Made by a program: the position numbers and the translations under genes. This document shows, piece after piece, positions 23,279 through 35,810 of a DNA stretch of 64,000 nucleotides (within the stretch, counting starts at the first letter, position 1; every line of letters begins with the position of its first letter). The DNA comes from Sanguinoderma infundibulare (Eukaryota; Basidiomycota; Agaricomycetes; Polyporales; Polyporaceae): positions 2,108,001 to 2,172,000 of the forward strand of contig JAVLRN010000002.1 of assembly GCA_032821775.1 (NCBI GenBank). The letters run 5' to 3'. Below the pieces are notes generated by a model that was given only the letters and a program-made list of their open reading frames with translations, did no database searches and was not told where the DNA came from.

Positions 23279-24977
23279 ATGTCCTCCGGCAACTCGCCCA
23301 TGATCGTGATTGACGACACAAATGTGCATTACAACACTTCACGTGATGCTGGACAGGCAGTCGCGCCTTCCAGCTCCGTGAGCGACTCGGTCAAGGATGC
23401 GCAGACTTCCCCATGGAATGGCACGCTGGCCGTTATTACGACGCCAATTAGCTTCTGGTACAATGTCACTGGTAAGCATCTCTGTTCTGCCCGCATACTT
23501 CCACTAGTTGGTCTGACAAGTCGCATCTTCTGTCCAGGGTACAGTCGGGTGGCGGTGTACGGAGCCACCATCCCACCATCGAACCTTGCGGTGACGGCGT
23601 GGGCGAATTACACCATCAACGGCAACTACACCGCAGCGAACATCACGACCTCCACGCATATCGTTACCGACTTCCCCCTCTTCACGTCCGTCGAACTCGA
23701 CCCCAACCAACATTACAATCTTACGGCCGACATTTGGGCGTCGCCGGATGCCCCCTATTTATTCGACTACCTTCTTGCGTTTTCGCCCCCGAATCCGACT
23801 CCTGTTTCGACATCCAGTTCTGCATCTAGCACGGGTACGGCGCCTCCTACCTCAGCCGCTGCGTCATCTTTGGATTCAGTCAAAATCCCACATCCTATTA
23901 TCATTATTGGGGCTTTAGCGGGAGCGTGTGCGCTGCTGCTTGCGCTATTGCTCATCGCGCTTTGCTGTCTGTGTCGCAATCGGGGATCTAAAGCAAACAC
24001 GATCGGTAACTATCCTATCCTTCAACAGCTGTTTTGAGTTCGGGCTGACACAGGTTGGTATCGCATCCACAGAAGAACCCGTTGGTCCCGAATCTCCCTT
24101 CCCTTCCCGCCCCACCTTGAATAAGAGCGCTACTCTGGTCTCGGCCAGGGCGGCATCAAGACGCACGGAATCCTTCCTGGAGCCTCCACTCCAAGCATCT
24201 TCGACCTCCATCCCTCTCGCTCCGTCGCTCTCACTCGTACCAGAGCGCCCACCTACGCCCATTAGCGCGCCTCCTGCGCCCCGCCCAGCAACGACATACG
24301 TCCTAGACCATGGGCTAATGGCGGGTTCCTCTCACCACCGTTCAGCGACTATGCCCACCGCCCAGCATCACTTCGTGCCCACAGCTCCAATGATGTTCCG
24401 CGAAACGGCCATGCAGGACTCGGACGTCCACCAGCGCCCCATCAGCCCTCAACACCACCCCTTACCCCACGTAGCCTCGATGCCGCGTCTAGGCATGCCC
24501 TCGAGCATGGCGACGCCCACAGTCCTGCAGCTCCCCACCCCTTTCGAGCACCCGCCCGCGGGGGAGATCCTCCGCCCAGAGTCGCCCCTGCAGAACCCCT
24601 ACGACGCCTTGTACGGACACCTTGACGCCCCAGCCGCGGCGGCGACGACCTTAGGCACGTCTACGTCCACGCCAACGGCTTCCAGGTCTCCTTCGGTGTC
24701 CGTCGCGCCTGCACCGCTCGCCTCAACTTCCACGCCTTCCACATCAGCGCCAAGCGCATCCGCGTCGATGTCCGCACAGCCCGAAACCACAACAGCCGCC
24801 GCCGCCGCCGCCGCTCTCGCTCCCTCTCCAGCTCCAGCGAAAAGTAACAAATGGGGCTCGAACGAGTACCCTCCCGAGAAGCGGGAAGTCAGGCTGGAGC
24901 CACCTCGGACACAGGGTTCGGCGTCCTCGCCTGACGAGGAGCGCTTCGTGGACAGCCCGCCGGCGTACAGCTCCTAG
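23279..24977 (+). CDS. Single-pass membrane protein with Ser/Thr-rich ectodomain and PPAY tail
   Basis: Three exons joined by two short GT-AG introns (starting near 23472 and 24006). The N-terminal 200 residues contain several N-glycosylation sequons (NGT, NVT, NYT, NIT, NLT) and beta-strand-like blocks (VAVYGATIPPSN, TAWANYTINGNY), a pattern common to fungal surface proteins of the Ig- or galactose-binding-like kind. A Ser/Thr/Ala-rich stalk follows. Then comes one strong membrane helix (PIIIIGALAGACALLLALLL) and a dibasic stop-transfer region (CRNRGSK). The cytoplasmic tail is about 300 residues, Pro/Ser/Ala-rich and low in complexity, ending in DSPPAYSS, a PY motif able to bind WW-domain ubiquitin ligases. 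No canonical signal peptide is seen after the chosen ATG, so the membrane helix may itself direct insertion. Similar proteins are common in Agaricomycetes and are uncharacterised. Confidence 0.75.
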
Positions 24978-25553
24978 TGGGCTTCCGCATATCGAGATTG
25001 AACGTGCGATCGAGAGTGCGTTGGATAATGATAACGTTCAGTCACGACGCGACTCTCTGTTGTGTATACGATCTGTTGTACGATTGGGGCACGCGTTGCC
25101 GGCGAATTAGATATGGAAGCCCGAGGGTCCGACTCGGTTGCATCCGCCGACTCACCGGTCGGGTACAGAAGCACCCAGCTCGTCCGGACTTTGCACAGAT
25201 CGAGGAGCCCGGTAATTTGGGGCGGGCATGAAGAGACCCGAAGTCGGATGCGCGAGTCTGGGCACTATCCGACCTGACCACATGGGAAGACGGATGAAAG
25301 TCACGATCCTATACCGGTCGCTCCGTGCCATTCGAACGGTGGTTTGTCCATCACCAGATTTGTCCAACGTCACGTCCGGGGGCGCTATGTTGCCGCGGCG
25401 TTTCGGTGATGACTCGACGAGACAGTTTAAGTACATGACAACATGGGAGAAGCAAAGGCATGAGAGTTACGTAGCTATGTATACACACGAGCAGAAACGA
25501 GAACATCCAGCGATAGCAGTCGACGAGGCGCGATACCCAGGAAGACGAGAAAC

Positions 25554-27795
25554 TCAAAGCTTTGACTCGCGGAATTTCGCAAGTTGGAGCGGCTGGTCTG
25601 GAAAGAGTCGAGCCATCAGATTCTCGTCCTAGAACAGATACGACAGAAAAGATCCACCCACAAGTGTTGTTGAACAGATTGTCCTCTGGCGTCATCACGA
25701 AGTGCGACGACAGCGAGCTCGCGTCGACCATCTCGGGCACGATGTCCTTGATCGTCCTCGCGCCCAGCAGCCGCATGTTCATCTCGAACTCGTCCTGTCA
25801 TTCGCTCAGAATGCTGTATCCGCTTTGACCCCGAGCCACCCCACTCACCCGGAAGATCTGGATGGCCTTCTCGACGCCCTCCTGTCCGTACGCGCAGAAC
25901 GCGTACAAGAACGGCCGGCCCACGCCGACGGCCTTCGCGCCCAGCGCGATCGCCTTCAGCACGTCGCTCGCGCGGCGCACTCCTCCGTCGACGTAGATCT
26001 CGAACTTCGGATCGGGGAAGTACCCACGCAGCCGAAGGGCGGTGACGACCTCGACGAGTACTTCGAGCCCGGAGCGTGCGGTGTCGAGCTGCCGGCCGCC
26101 GTGGTTGGAGAGGACGATGCCCTGTACGCCCGCTTCATAGGCGAGGATGGCGTCTTCGGCGGAGCCGATGCCCTTGAGGATGATTGGCACTGGCGAATAT
26201 TATGAGCGAATGTGTGCTATTCAGAAATGGTGGCAGGAATCTATACTCTTCGTGATGCTCTGGAACCACGGGATGTCCTTCCACGACAGGCTCGGGTCGA
26301 TGAACGACTGTAAGTAGTCGCCGCTCATCAGCACTTGACACTACAGCGCGCATATATCGAGTCAACTTCAACTTACGCTAATCGCACGCGCGACGCCCTG
26401 GTCCTTCTTGACCTCCTGCCCCTTCTGCACCTCCGCGCCCGCGTTGTCGTCGACCGCCTTCATCCGCATGTCCTTCTCGCGCCGGCCGAGCTGGGGCGCG
26501 TCGACGGTGATGAAGAGGCCCTTGACGCCACGCTTCTCGGCGTGCTGCACGTACTTGCGCGTGATTTCTCTGTCCCGGTTGACGTAAAGCTGGAGGAAGA
26601 ACGTTTGTCCGGGCGCAGCCGCGTCCAGAATGTCGTCAAACGAACACGAAGCAAGCGTAGCGATCTATCCGGATGAGCACACAAAAGGAAGTTAAAGTTC
26701 CTTTATGTTGGACTCTGACAGGGCTGCAAACTACTTACCATTTGGATGACGCCAGTCTTCGCGGCGGCGCGTGTCAAGCACAGTTCGCCATCGGGGTGAC
26801 CGAGCTTTCCCAGTGCCGTCGCGGACTGTACAGTGACAGGTGAGATGAGCTTTACCAAATGCGCTTACATGAACTACGTACGATGTAGACCGGAAGGCTG
26901 GACTGCTGGCCAAGAATGGTGGTCGACCAGTCGACTGTGGTGACGTCGCGCAGGATTCTGGGACGGAACCACACCCTGCCAACCAGATGGGGCGTATACA
27001 GTCAGTTCCACCCGATATCAGCGCATACCGCAGACGTACCGTTGGTACGCCATACGATTCTCCCGGATGGTGATCTCATCGTCCGATGCGGAGGAGTAGT
27101 ACGCCTTCATAAATCAAATGGTCGCTCAGGAATGCGAAGCAGAAGCGAATAACCGTTTGCACAACTCACCCAGGCCTTTTCAGGTAGTACGAGCTTCGCG
27201 ACGTTCTCAAAGTCGTGCAAGTTGATGACGCTATCGATCGGGGGCCGGGCGTCCAAGAGAGCAAGTCTGCGCTTCTCTTCCGCGGTCACCTCCTTGACGA
27301 CCTTCTCGACCGTGCTGGAGTCGACGGGACCAAGGCTAAAACAGTTCAAATTTTGGTGTTAGAACAATGAACATGATCCTATGGTAGAGACTGAGACACG
27401 TACTGTTTCGACGGCGGTAAGTTGGTCGTAATCGCATCCGGCGGGTGAATAGGTTCATACGCCTCTCTGAGATGGTGCCGTAAGCCATAGTGACGAACGA
27501 CAGTAGTTGACGTAGCGGTACTCACGTTGCATCCTTTCCGGCGTACTTCAGGATGATTTTGCTCCCGCCAGGGTGTTCTGCGGACAACTTCAATCAGGGT
27601 TCCGAGCTGCGATCGAGGGTACGAAACATACCATCCAGAAAGTCCGTGACATCGTACACCTTGCCTGAGAATAGGGCATGTGGTCGTCGGATGAGCGATG
27701 CGGAGAGATGGTGACGACATACCATGCACGATGATCCAGCAGCTATCGCGGCTAGCGTGCTCAGCAACTTCGGGACCCGTCAGGATGCGGCTCAT
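25554..27795 (-). CDS. Cytochrome b5-FMN dehydrogenase (flavocytochrome b2-like), copy 2
   Basis: A paralogue of the gene at 18757-21961, with the same exon layout but short introns. The first exon begins with a b5-domain start (MSRILTGPEVAEHASRDSCW); later exons give KVYDVTDFLD and HPGGSKIILKYAGKDAT with the haem-ligand histidine. The FMN barrel has RPRILRDVTTVDWST, ATALGKLGHPDGEL, GLFITVDAPQLGRREK, LSNHGGRQLDTARSGLEVL, YVDGGVRRASDVLKA and GVGRPFLYA. The C-terminal conserved part is MNMRLLGARTIKDIVPEMV. The last intron looks damaged: only about 33 bases separate the donor from the only visible acceptor, and using them creates an immediate stop. A tail related to that of copy 1 (ending FRESKL) follows in another phase up to 25554. 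The protein may thus end a few residues after NLFNN. Expected reaction is oxidation of lactate or another 2-hydroxy acid. Confidence 0.82.
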
Positions 27796-29859
27796 CGTGT
27801 GTCGGGATGAGTAAGGCAGGGCAGGGGCTGCTGGGCCTGTGGTGGCCTGAACAACTCCCCTGCATTCTTTTCAATCCGCACAATGCGGGACAGGGCACTC
27901 CGCACGCATCGAGTATCGCTAACGCCAGCGGAGACCCGCAGCCACTGGTGACAGGGGAAGGATCAGAAAATTCCGAGCATCACAGGGAAATCCGGAGGTG
28001 GATTGTAGACAAATGGCTAGACGTCGGTTGCCATCTGTGAGTGGATAAGGATGGCGGGTAGCTTGAGCGGAGCACCCACCTCTTGATTGCGGAGTTTAAG
28101 CGCATGTCCGCAAACGGTCGGGATCGGATGCCTCGAGGGCCGTTCTATGGGTGTTGAGGCTCCCAACGAGACCCCAATCCCACGATGTCACAATGAACTG
28201 CTATGGCGGGCAACGAAATCAGGGAAATGTGGCATGATAGGTTACGGCGTATGTTCATTGTGTGGTTGATTGCGCAGCAACCGAAGAAGTGTGAAAATCT
28301 TAGCCTTGCGCTGGGCGTGTAGGACTGCGAAGTTGTTCAAACGTCATCCCAGGCAATTGTGCGCAGCATTGTCTCAGGAACAGTCTTTGAAAACCGACTG
28401 AGAACAGCTACCTGGCGCGAACATCAACTACTGCAGCGAGAGAAGTTAAGCATCCTTGTGATGATACAGGCCACCATGAGATAAGCAAACGAAGCATCAA
28501 CAATGAATAGTAGATGCTCTCACCAACGTTTTCAAGGCTGTAATAGATCATGGTGTGCGATTCGAGCAAAACTTGAACTTGAAGCTCTGCCAGCAGTGCG
28601 CGACATCAATAAGCGCCTGAGACAATTATAGCAGCAGCGTGGTGGCACCTGGTGGCACTCGACGATTTCAGTGCCGTTTCGACGCCTGTCCGAGTCTCTC
28701 CGGCCACTCACTCTGTCCAATAGCACTGCGAGCGCAAGGTGAGTATGCTGCGATCTTCTAGTGGCATTTGTGAATCCCAACTGCCATCAGCGTCAGGCCC
28801 TGCGAGTGTCAGAAAAGCTCGTACGAGTCTCAGACCTCACCCACTGTTGACATCAGTCCGCCACGCGTTGGAACTTCTCTTCTCCATCGACTGGTATGTG
28901 TGCTCTCCCAAGGCGAGTATATTTGACGTGAATATCGTATTCACTCAGGCACTGTTCACTCCCCACGAATTTAGGGTTTTTCCTTTCTTATTTTCAACTC
29001 CATGCAATTAGCTCCCTCTTGGCAGCCCAAAAATACCACCGAAGCTGCGAACCGCTCTATCTCCGAAACCGCACCGAGGGTTCCCTCAGGAAGTAATGCA
29101 GGCAATCGAAACCGAACCACTTCAGAAATATCGCCGCAGTCTTCTCGAAAGCCAAGCGAAAGCTATTATCCCATGTCAACTCTCGCAGCGTCCCTGCCTA
29201 GGTACTTGTCTGCATGCATGCTTGGCTCGGCGCGATGAACGCGCCAAGAGACTCGCATCGGCTAACGGGCTTCCCCAATCTGCGCGGGATAGGCCGCTGA
29301 ACCAACGTATGGAGAGACCACTGGCCTTGCTTTGGCCATTGGGGCGGACTGAACTCTAACGCCGCACCATCTCCCATCCGCGCGTTCGGCAGATCATTTT
29401 CAGGCGGCCATGATCTCTTCTGCCAGTATCGTCCCCGCGGTTTTCCTCAATGCCCGGTCCATCGGAGGACCAATTCGATTGATTTGAGCATGGAAGCCGG
29501 GTCAGGCGCGTTGTACGCCGCCAGGAATATGCCCGTCATTGCCAAGGGGATACACTCCAGGAAGTGGACCCTCCGTGACACGGCGTCCCACCGTGGCCCT
29601 ATCGGGCGGACGGTCGGTGTATGTGTGTCAAGGAACAAGGGTCCACGGGTTCCGTAATCAGCATGTTTTTGCTCTCCCGAAGACAGCCATGATCACGTCT
29701 TCCATTATCTCCCTCTTCTTGAATTCATTTAAAAAGCCGAGCTGCACACGACAGAACACCCCACCACCCAACACTCCTCCTCACCCTCGTCTCCACCTTC
29801 GGGCACCAACTTTCACCATTCCGCTATCTATCACGTATCTATTCAGGCGCGTATTCGCC
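27796..29859. other. Two-kilobase intergenic region, no gene recognised
   Basis: Short open frames on both strands lack conserved motifs and joinable splice sites. No tRNA-like sequence, repeat or transposon end was recognised. The last few hundred bases probably contain the promoter and C/T-rich leader of the next gene. Confidence 0.45.
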
Positions 29860-31405
29860 ATGCCCGGCCTCGACCTCTTCAGTTCCAGCAACCCCGCCAA
29901 CGCCAACACCATCGTTGAGGTGCCCGAGACCTCCTCCTCCACCCCTTCTCCTGTCCCCATTGTAGTGGACGAACCCGAAAAGCCGTCCGAGGTGATTAGC
30001 CTCCCCCGCGGCCTTGCCGGCCCCACGGCGTACTACAACCCCCGACTCGACCCCAAGAACTTCCTTGAAGGTCCGCTGTCATGGAATCCTGCCACTCGCC
30101 TCCGCCAAATGCTCGCTCGCCCCGGCATCGTGGTACGTAGCCGGTCGCCACGACTGATTGTATGGGGGTTCCTGATCGTGATATGCTTCGTTTCAGGTCG
30201 CACCCGGTATTTGCGATGGTATCAGCGCGCGCTGCGCCCTCGAAGCCGGTTTTGACTGCCTGTATCAGAGGTCGGGTCCCCGTCCATTAGCGGTCGATCT
30301 CCTCCGGCTGACCTGCTCATAGTGGCGCTGCGACGACTGCTTCTCGGCTCGGTCAACCTGACTTGGCGATTGCAACCCTGAACGACTTCGTCCAGGTACG
30401 CTTCGGCCATTCACCCACTTACGTTGTTCGAAGCTCACCGCATACAATCACCCTCAGAGCGCCCAAATGGTCTGCAGTCTCGACCCCACCACGCCAGTCA
30501 TTGCCGACGCAGATACTGGGTGAACATATTTTGCCCTCTATGCACGTAATACACCCTAACCGACTCCTTGGTGCGTGTTCGACAGATTTGGCGGACCGGC
30601 GATGGTGGCCCGCACGGTGACCCAATATGCACGCGCGGGAGTCGCAGCGCTGCACATCGAGGACCAGGTACAGACGAAACGCTGCGGGCACCTGCTCGGC
30701 AAGCAGGTCGTCTCCCGCGAAGAGTTCGTGACCCGTATCCGCGCCGCCGTGATCGCGCGCGACTCGATCCCCGGCGGCTCTGACTTTGTGCATATATCCT
30801 TCCTCATCCGGCCACGTACTCGCAGCTGACCGACTGTACGCGCGCAGGTGATCATCGGCCGGACGGACTCGGCGCAGGTGCTTGGGATGGAAGAGGCGCT
30901 GTTCCGGCTGAAACTCGCGGCGGACGCGGGTGCCGACGTGTGCTTCATCGAGGGCGTGCGCTCGGCGGACCTCCTCAAGTCGACCGTCGCGGCCCTCGCG
31001 CCCAAGCCCGTCCTCGTGAACGTCATTTCTGGCGGCCTGACGCCGTGCTTCACGACGAAGGAGGCCGAGGCGATGGGGGCGAAGATCATCAGTGAGTCTC
31101 CCTGTTTTGGCCATGTTGCTGCTTTAGTTGTGGTGCTGACTGCGCATGGCTGGACAGTCTTCTCGTTGGTGAGCTGCGTCGCGGCCGTGCACGGCATCCG
31201 CGCGGCGATGGCGTCACTCAAGAAGACCGGCACGGACTTCACGAGCGCGAAGGGGATGGACCCCAAGGCGTTCTTCGAAGTCATGGGTGCGTAGCAATCG
31301 ATCGATTCCTCCAGCGCATGTACTGACGTGGTTTGCCTAATAGGTCTCAACGATGTCGTCACGCTCGACGCGCAGGCTGGCGGCAAGGCGTTCGAGCAGG
31401 TGTAA
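29860..31405 (+). CDS. PEP mutase/isocitrate lyase superfamily enzyme, oxaloacetate hydrolase-like
   Basis: Eight or so exons with GT-AG introns; the junctions I examined keep frame. The superfamily cleaves or rearranges C-C or C-P bonds next to a 2-oxo acid using a magnesium-bound enolate. Visible hallmarks are APGICDGISARCALEAGFD (strand 1), the magnesium-binding DADTGFGG, HIEDQ, the active-site loop with the catalytic cysteine KRCGHLLGK, and IIGRTDS. The C-terminal helices end in GLNDVVTLD and GGKAFEQV. Fungal relatives include methylisocitrate-lyase-like proteins, 2,3-dimethylmalate lyase-type enzymes and oxaloacetate hydrolase, which makes oxalate and acetate. The overall sequence, with KRCGH and RTDS, resembles the fungal oxaloacetate hydrolase group most closely, but the specificity is an inference. 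The N-terminal 60 residues are Ser/Pro/Glu-rich and have no clear targeting signal. The enzyme has no obvious pathway neighbour here. Confidence 0.8.
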
Positions 31406-33526
31406 ACGCTTAGTCACACTTAGATCACCCCTTTCCTCTTGCATTTACTCTTAGCGTCGACGCGATGGTCGCGCGGCGTCTCATCTCTCCTTGGATTATA
31501 TTTGGTGGTTTATGGCAAGCATAGAACTGAATCAGTATGTAGGACCCCCAGGGGTCCCATACTGGCATGTCCAATCATTCGCATACGTTGTACCCATTCA
31601 TGCGTTAGACAAACAATCGCACTGTTGTGTTTTTACCCGCCACCTGGACCAACGAAGTGCGAGGCATGCACATTGCATATATATTTCCCATCATGAAGCC
31701 ACTCGGAGATTTGTCGGAGTGGCTGTGTTGTGGCGTTGCGAATCAGTTCAACGTGGTTGAACCAAAGTCGAAGCCTCAGCGTCCACCTGCTTGCAAAACG
31801 GTAGTCGGGTCCGAACAAAAACTCGCTTCCATCGGCCAGACATGCCGATGTCAAAGACTCCACAGTTCCCTGCCCCAGGGCCCGAAGAGTCTGTTCCATG
31901 CATACTACGCATAAGTATATATATATATATGCTGAGGGGGACCTCGTTTGACTGTGCGCATTGGGCATCCATACAGCCATTATGGACATCTCTTCGGGGC
32001 TTCAAGTTGGGTGGGCGAGCTGTGGAGCCTTTGACATCGGCACCTCAGTGTCTTCTTTTCGGCACGACAGTTCGTCATCACGCGGCATCCCCTCGGCAAG
32101 CTTGTTTCCGGTGAGAATGGTCACCCATGGTCGAGAAGAGCACTGCTAAAGGTGGAGTCGTAGATGGCCTTGCACTGGGCCTGCCCTTAGCTCGGCCATT
32201 GATCGGAGTGGCTGTGTACGGCTTCCAGCCTGGCGGCCGGCAGAGCCGGCAGGAGTTCAAGTTCACTCTCTTTGTTTGTCGGCGTGCTGGCCTTGGGGCC
32301 TTGAGGATCGAACCTTGAAGCTTGAAGGTGAGGGCGTAGTTGTTGTCATCCTTTGACTCGGAAGCATACATCGAACCTCCGAAGTCGAAGTGTTGGCTTT
32401 GGCACTGGTTTGCGTGGGTGCTGCAACCACAAGAATTGAAGTTGAAGAACGCCGACGTCGGAGGATGTATACGAACAGCCTCTGCGAGTACATGTGCGCC
32501 AAACCGACCCTCTAGAACGTGAAACGCTCAATTTTAGATACCGAATGGCCCCAACGGACGCGCACCTATAAGTGTTCTGTGATTAACGAAGCTTCCAAAG
32601 CGCATTGCACTGGCAGAAAATAGACGTGGGACCTGCACATGTATGTAGCTTTAAAACGCTTCAGGTCCACCTGCACTGACTCTCCGACCTCCCACCATGC
32701 CACCAATCCTCGCTTGTCCCTGGGATATCTACCGCGACCAGCTCCTTCCCCTCGGCCATGGTCATTCAATGCGCCTAACAGGAACCAGTGTCTATTCGTG
32801 CACTACTACAAGATGAAGCGTCGGATACCACTGTTTCCGAAGGCACTGAGGTAGTTGACGAGGGCTGTCCTTGTTTGCGTAGATGGCGCAGTCGATCGCA
32901 AGCTTCGCGTTGATCTGCAAGTTGTACGCTAGCACAAACCTTCCGTAGTGTTCAATGATTTCGAATGGGTGCTGCTCCAGGTGTTCGTAGGCACGCAAAT
33001 AGTTTGAAAGCTCATGATAGCCCCTAGAGGAACGGGGACCAGACGATCCCTTTGTTCCAAGAGACTACCAATTCCAGGATTCGAATGACAACAGCAGCCT
33101 AAGACGCGCATTTATTAGTGTTCCGTCACTGATAGGATGAAGGCGCGTCTTGCACAGGTATGTGGCTAGGACTCGGATGATCATCACCGCAGTGGTCGCC
33201 CAATTGATGGAAAGGAAGACGAGGAGGAGTTGAGGAGGAGCGCACGAGTTGAAGGTCTATGGCGGCACTGGGATTAGCCGTGGGCGTCTGTTGCATTCAA
33301 ACGCTCCGTGATGGCCGGGAACGCTGACTTGCCTTGTACGACGAGCTGTGAGGATGTAGCGGACACCAACTGGACTCTGCGCAGGCAACGTCACTCCTTC
33401 CTAATTCCCTCCGCACGCTGGTCCATGGCAGCGGGCCTGTGCTGCGTTTTCATATACCCCGAAGAGACCCATACCCTAATCGATACCGATATTGCCAAGA
33501 CCGGTGGATCTCGAGCTTGGTGAGAA
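31406..33526. other. Intergenic region with degraded repeats
   Basis: No gene is recognised. A TA dinucleotide run of about 15 bases lies at 31915-31929, between the arms of a 21-base inverted repeat (listed separately). A 14-base word (CGGAGTGGCTGTGT) occurs at about 31714 and 32203. These look like the debris of an old mobile element. Confidence 0.4.
31845..32040. repeat. 21-base inverted repeat pair flanking a TA run
   Basis: The sequence at 31845-31865 is the reverse complement of 32020-32040 with one mismatch. The arms are about 155 bases apart, with a short TA microsatellite between. It could be a MITE remnant or a hairpin; no target duplication was found. Confidence 0.45.
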
Positions 33527-34973
33527 ATGGCCAGCAGTTCTCCATCATCAAAGAGAGAAAGGGCACAAGGTACGTCCCTTAGAAACCATTGCCTGGAACA
33601 TAACTAATCTGTCCTCTCCCAACCTCCGAAGTGCCACGCAAAACCATACTGCACGACACCCAGGTCTTCACTGACGAGCCGGGCTCCCTACCTCAATCTC
33701 AATCTCATACGATCCAGTTCTTCAACGCTCAAGGACCACTTCCTGAGAATCGGCGCGCCACTCTCCCCCTTGAACGTGAACAATCGTTGGGTCCATATCA
33801 GTATGGTCTCAATAGCGTCAGCGAGCCGGAGCTTGTACATCGTAAATGTGAGTCTTCGTCAAAGTCGTGCATCGTTTCATCGGTACGTGGGCGCTGGAGG
33901 GTTCCTTTCGACGAGGCATGTAAATAGGGCATCACCACTCTGTCAGTCGGTTGGTGCGCCAGTCCACCCCAAGCTTTGGGGGCGTGCTGTTCTACACCGG
34001 GCGCATAGAGCAAGGGAGTGGCGTTTTATTCTGTGAACTCAACATGAGATGCCATACAAGACCTTTGTTGCATTTGGAAACTTATCACGATCAAGTGACG
34101 ATGAGGCGTACTGGTGGTGGTGTCTCATATGTCCCTCTTGTTACCCGCTCTGAACGCCCCGTGGGCATACATCCTGAGGCCTAGTGTCTGAGACCCGAAT
34201 GTCTCCGGCCATTTTGACCTGGAACACGCACATGTGGGACCAAGATAACTCCCAAAGTATATCCTAACCGAAGTTGACCTTTTAGGGACCCAAGAGGATC
34301 AGAACGAATACGAAGAAAAGGCCCGTAAGAAAGCCCTCAACGGACTAGTGCAGTCCTGGATGGATCGTCTTCAGCTCATCAGCGTCATAGTATGCTCTCT
34401 TTCACGCGTCGTTCACACACCTCGAACTCATCCACCCGGCCCCAGACTACCTTCTTTGCCGCCATCGAAGCCCAGCTCATCAGCAGCACCGTGCCTAACG
34501 ACCCGACAAGCGACCCGATAATCGACCAAGCGGCAAACGCGGCGCTCGCAGGCGCACTCGTCATCCACGTCTTCGCCGCCATCATTTCCTTCCTCGCCGC
34601 CTTCTTCCTCATCCGCTACAAGCTCTCCGTCGCGAAGCGCGAGGAGCGCAAGGTCGAGGCCGGCATGCACAAGGGCGCTGACACCGTCTCCAGCTCGTCC
34701 GTCTGGTCGGCGAATCCCCACCTCGAGCAGGTCGGGCCGTTCCGCCGCGGGCTGCCCCCGACACACCTGCTCGATCACTGCCATTCGCTCTGCATGTGGC
34801 TGTCCGCGATCGGGTTCGTGCTCGCGATTTCGGGCGTGATGTGCTTTACGTGGAGCCGGTTGGCGTTGAGCGGTGGCATTTTCGCGTCGATGTGCTGTGT
34901 GGCGTGCGTCGTGTCTGCGATCGCTGCGATCTTTTGGCCAGCGTCGTCTATGCACAAGAGGAAAACTGCGTAA
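33527..34973 (+). CDS. Fungal multi-pass membrane protein of unknown function
   Basis: Four exons (33527-33569, 33632-33847, 34286-34389, 34446-34973) join in frame to 296 residues. The first 110 residues are polar and Ser/Gln-rich. The third exon leads into the conserved block LVQSWMDRLQLISVI, which continues across an intron into TTFFAAIEAQLISST. At least three hydrophobic segments follow: GALVIHVFAAIISFLAAFFL, then LCMWLSAIGFVLAISGVMCF, then IFASMCCVACVVSAIAAIFW. This 'QSWMDRLQLISVI-TTFFAAxEAQL' layout recurs in many uncharacterised proteins of Polyporales and other Agaricomycetes; I know of no function. The second intron, 438 bases, is much longer than the others, and the frame fits only if it is removed whole or carries an unseen small exon of length divisible by three. 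The protein ends with a basic KRKTA tail. Confidence 0.65.
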
Positions 34974-35810
34974 GGAAAGGCGGAATGTGATGGCTGACTG
35001 TATTCCGTAAGTGTATTCCGTCATTGCTGCTTCGGTTACGAGAGGTTGACTTCTTTGCTGTTCGAGCAGTAGCACTGTACGACATACCTACATAAATACT
35101 ATACATCGGACACTGCAAGCCTCCTGTTTAATTGCCGTTCCAACTTGATCTGATTTTCGATCGATTATATTCAAAAACGCAGAGGCTTGCTCAGTGATCA
35201 TTGATTTCCTATCACACCCGAGCTTCTTGGTCGGGGAGCATTCACTAACCGCCATGATGGCACATGGGCGTATCTCCTTCGCACTCACGCGAGATCTCAC
35301 CGCCTTGGCGTACATACATTGCCAACACTACTATAGGCGTCGTGACGGACGGGATTGCTCAGGACACTAGGTATGTATCCTAGCAGTTTTACGGTGCTAT
35401 ACTTCCAAAGCTCACATTCTTCCCACGCCTCTGGTTGCTTATTCACTCCATGTGCATCGGGCTCACAGCGACGAGAGACAGTTGCGAGCTTCGTCCCACG
35501 AGCAACCATGGTCACATGGCGCCGCAACAATATTGCGCCCGAGACAAGGGGAGTTCCCTCCCCCCTCGAGACACGACTGCTTAATTCTCGGCTAAACGGC
35601 CAACATCCTCGCTCTGGACCCGTCATACTCCTTACGCAAGGGGCGTAGGTTTCGCAGGTGGGAACAGTTTGCGGTAGCCGTCGTGCCTAGGAGTGTCGGC
35701 AAGCCTCGCATATACATGCGGACCGCGCACTAGTGTCCCCCACTAGTGCTCCGCATATCTCTCAGTCCACACCCACCATCACCGCGGCATTCGTACCTCT
35801 CTTCGGAGCG
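34974..35810. other. Intergenic region upstream of the P450 gene
   Basis: No gene recognised on either strand. The last 100 bases before the P450 start contain a short near-palindrome (CACTAGTGTCCCCCACTAGTG near 35728-35748) that could be a regulatory site; there is no direct evidence. Confidence 0.4.

Noticed and set aside
31915..31929. TA dinucleotide run
   Set aside because: An ordinary short microsatellite; noted only because it lies between inverted repeat arms.
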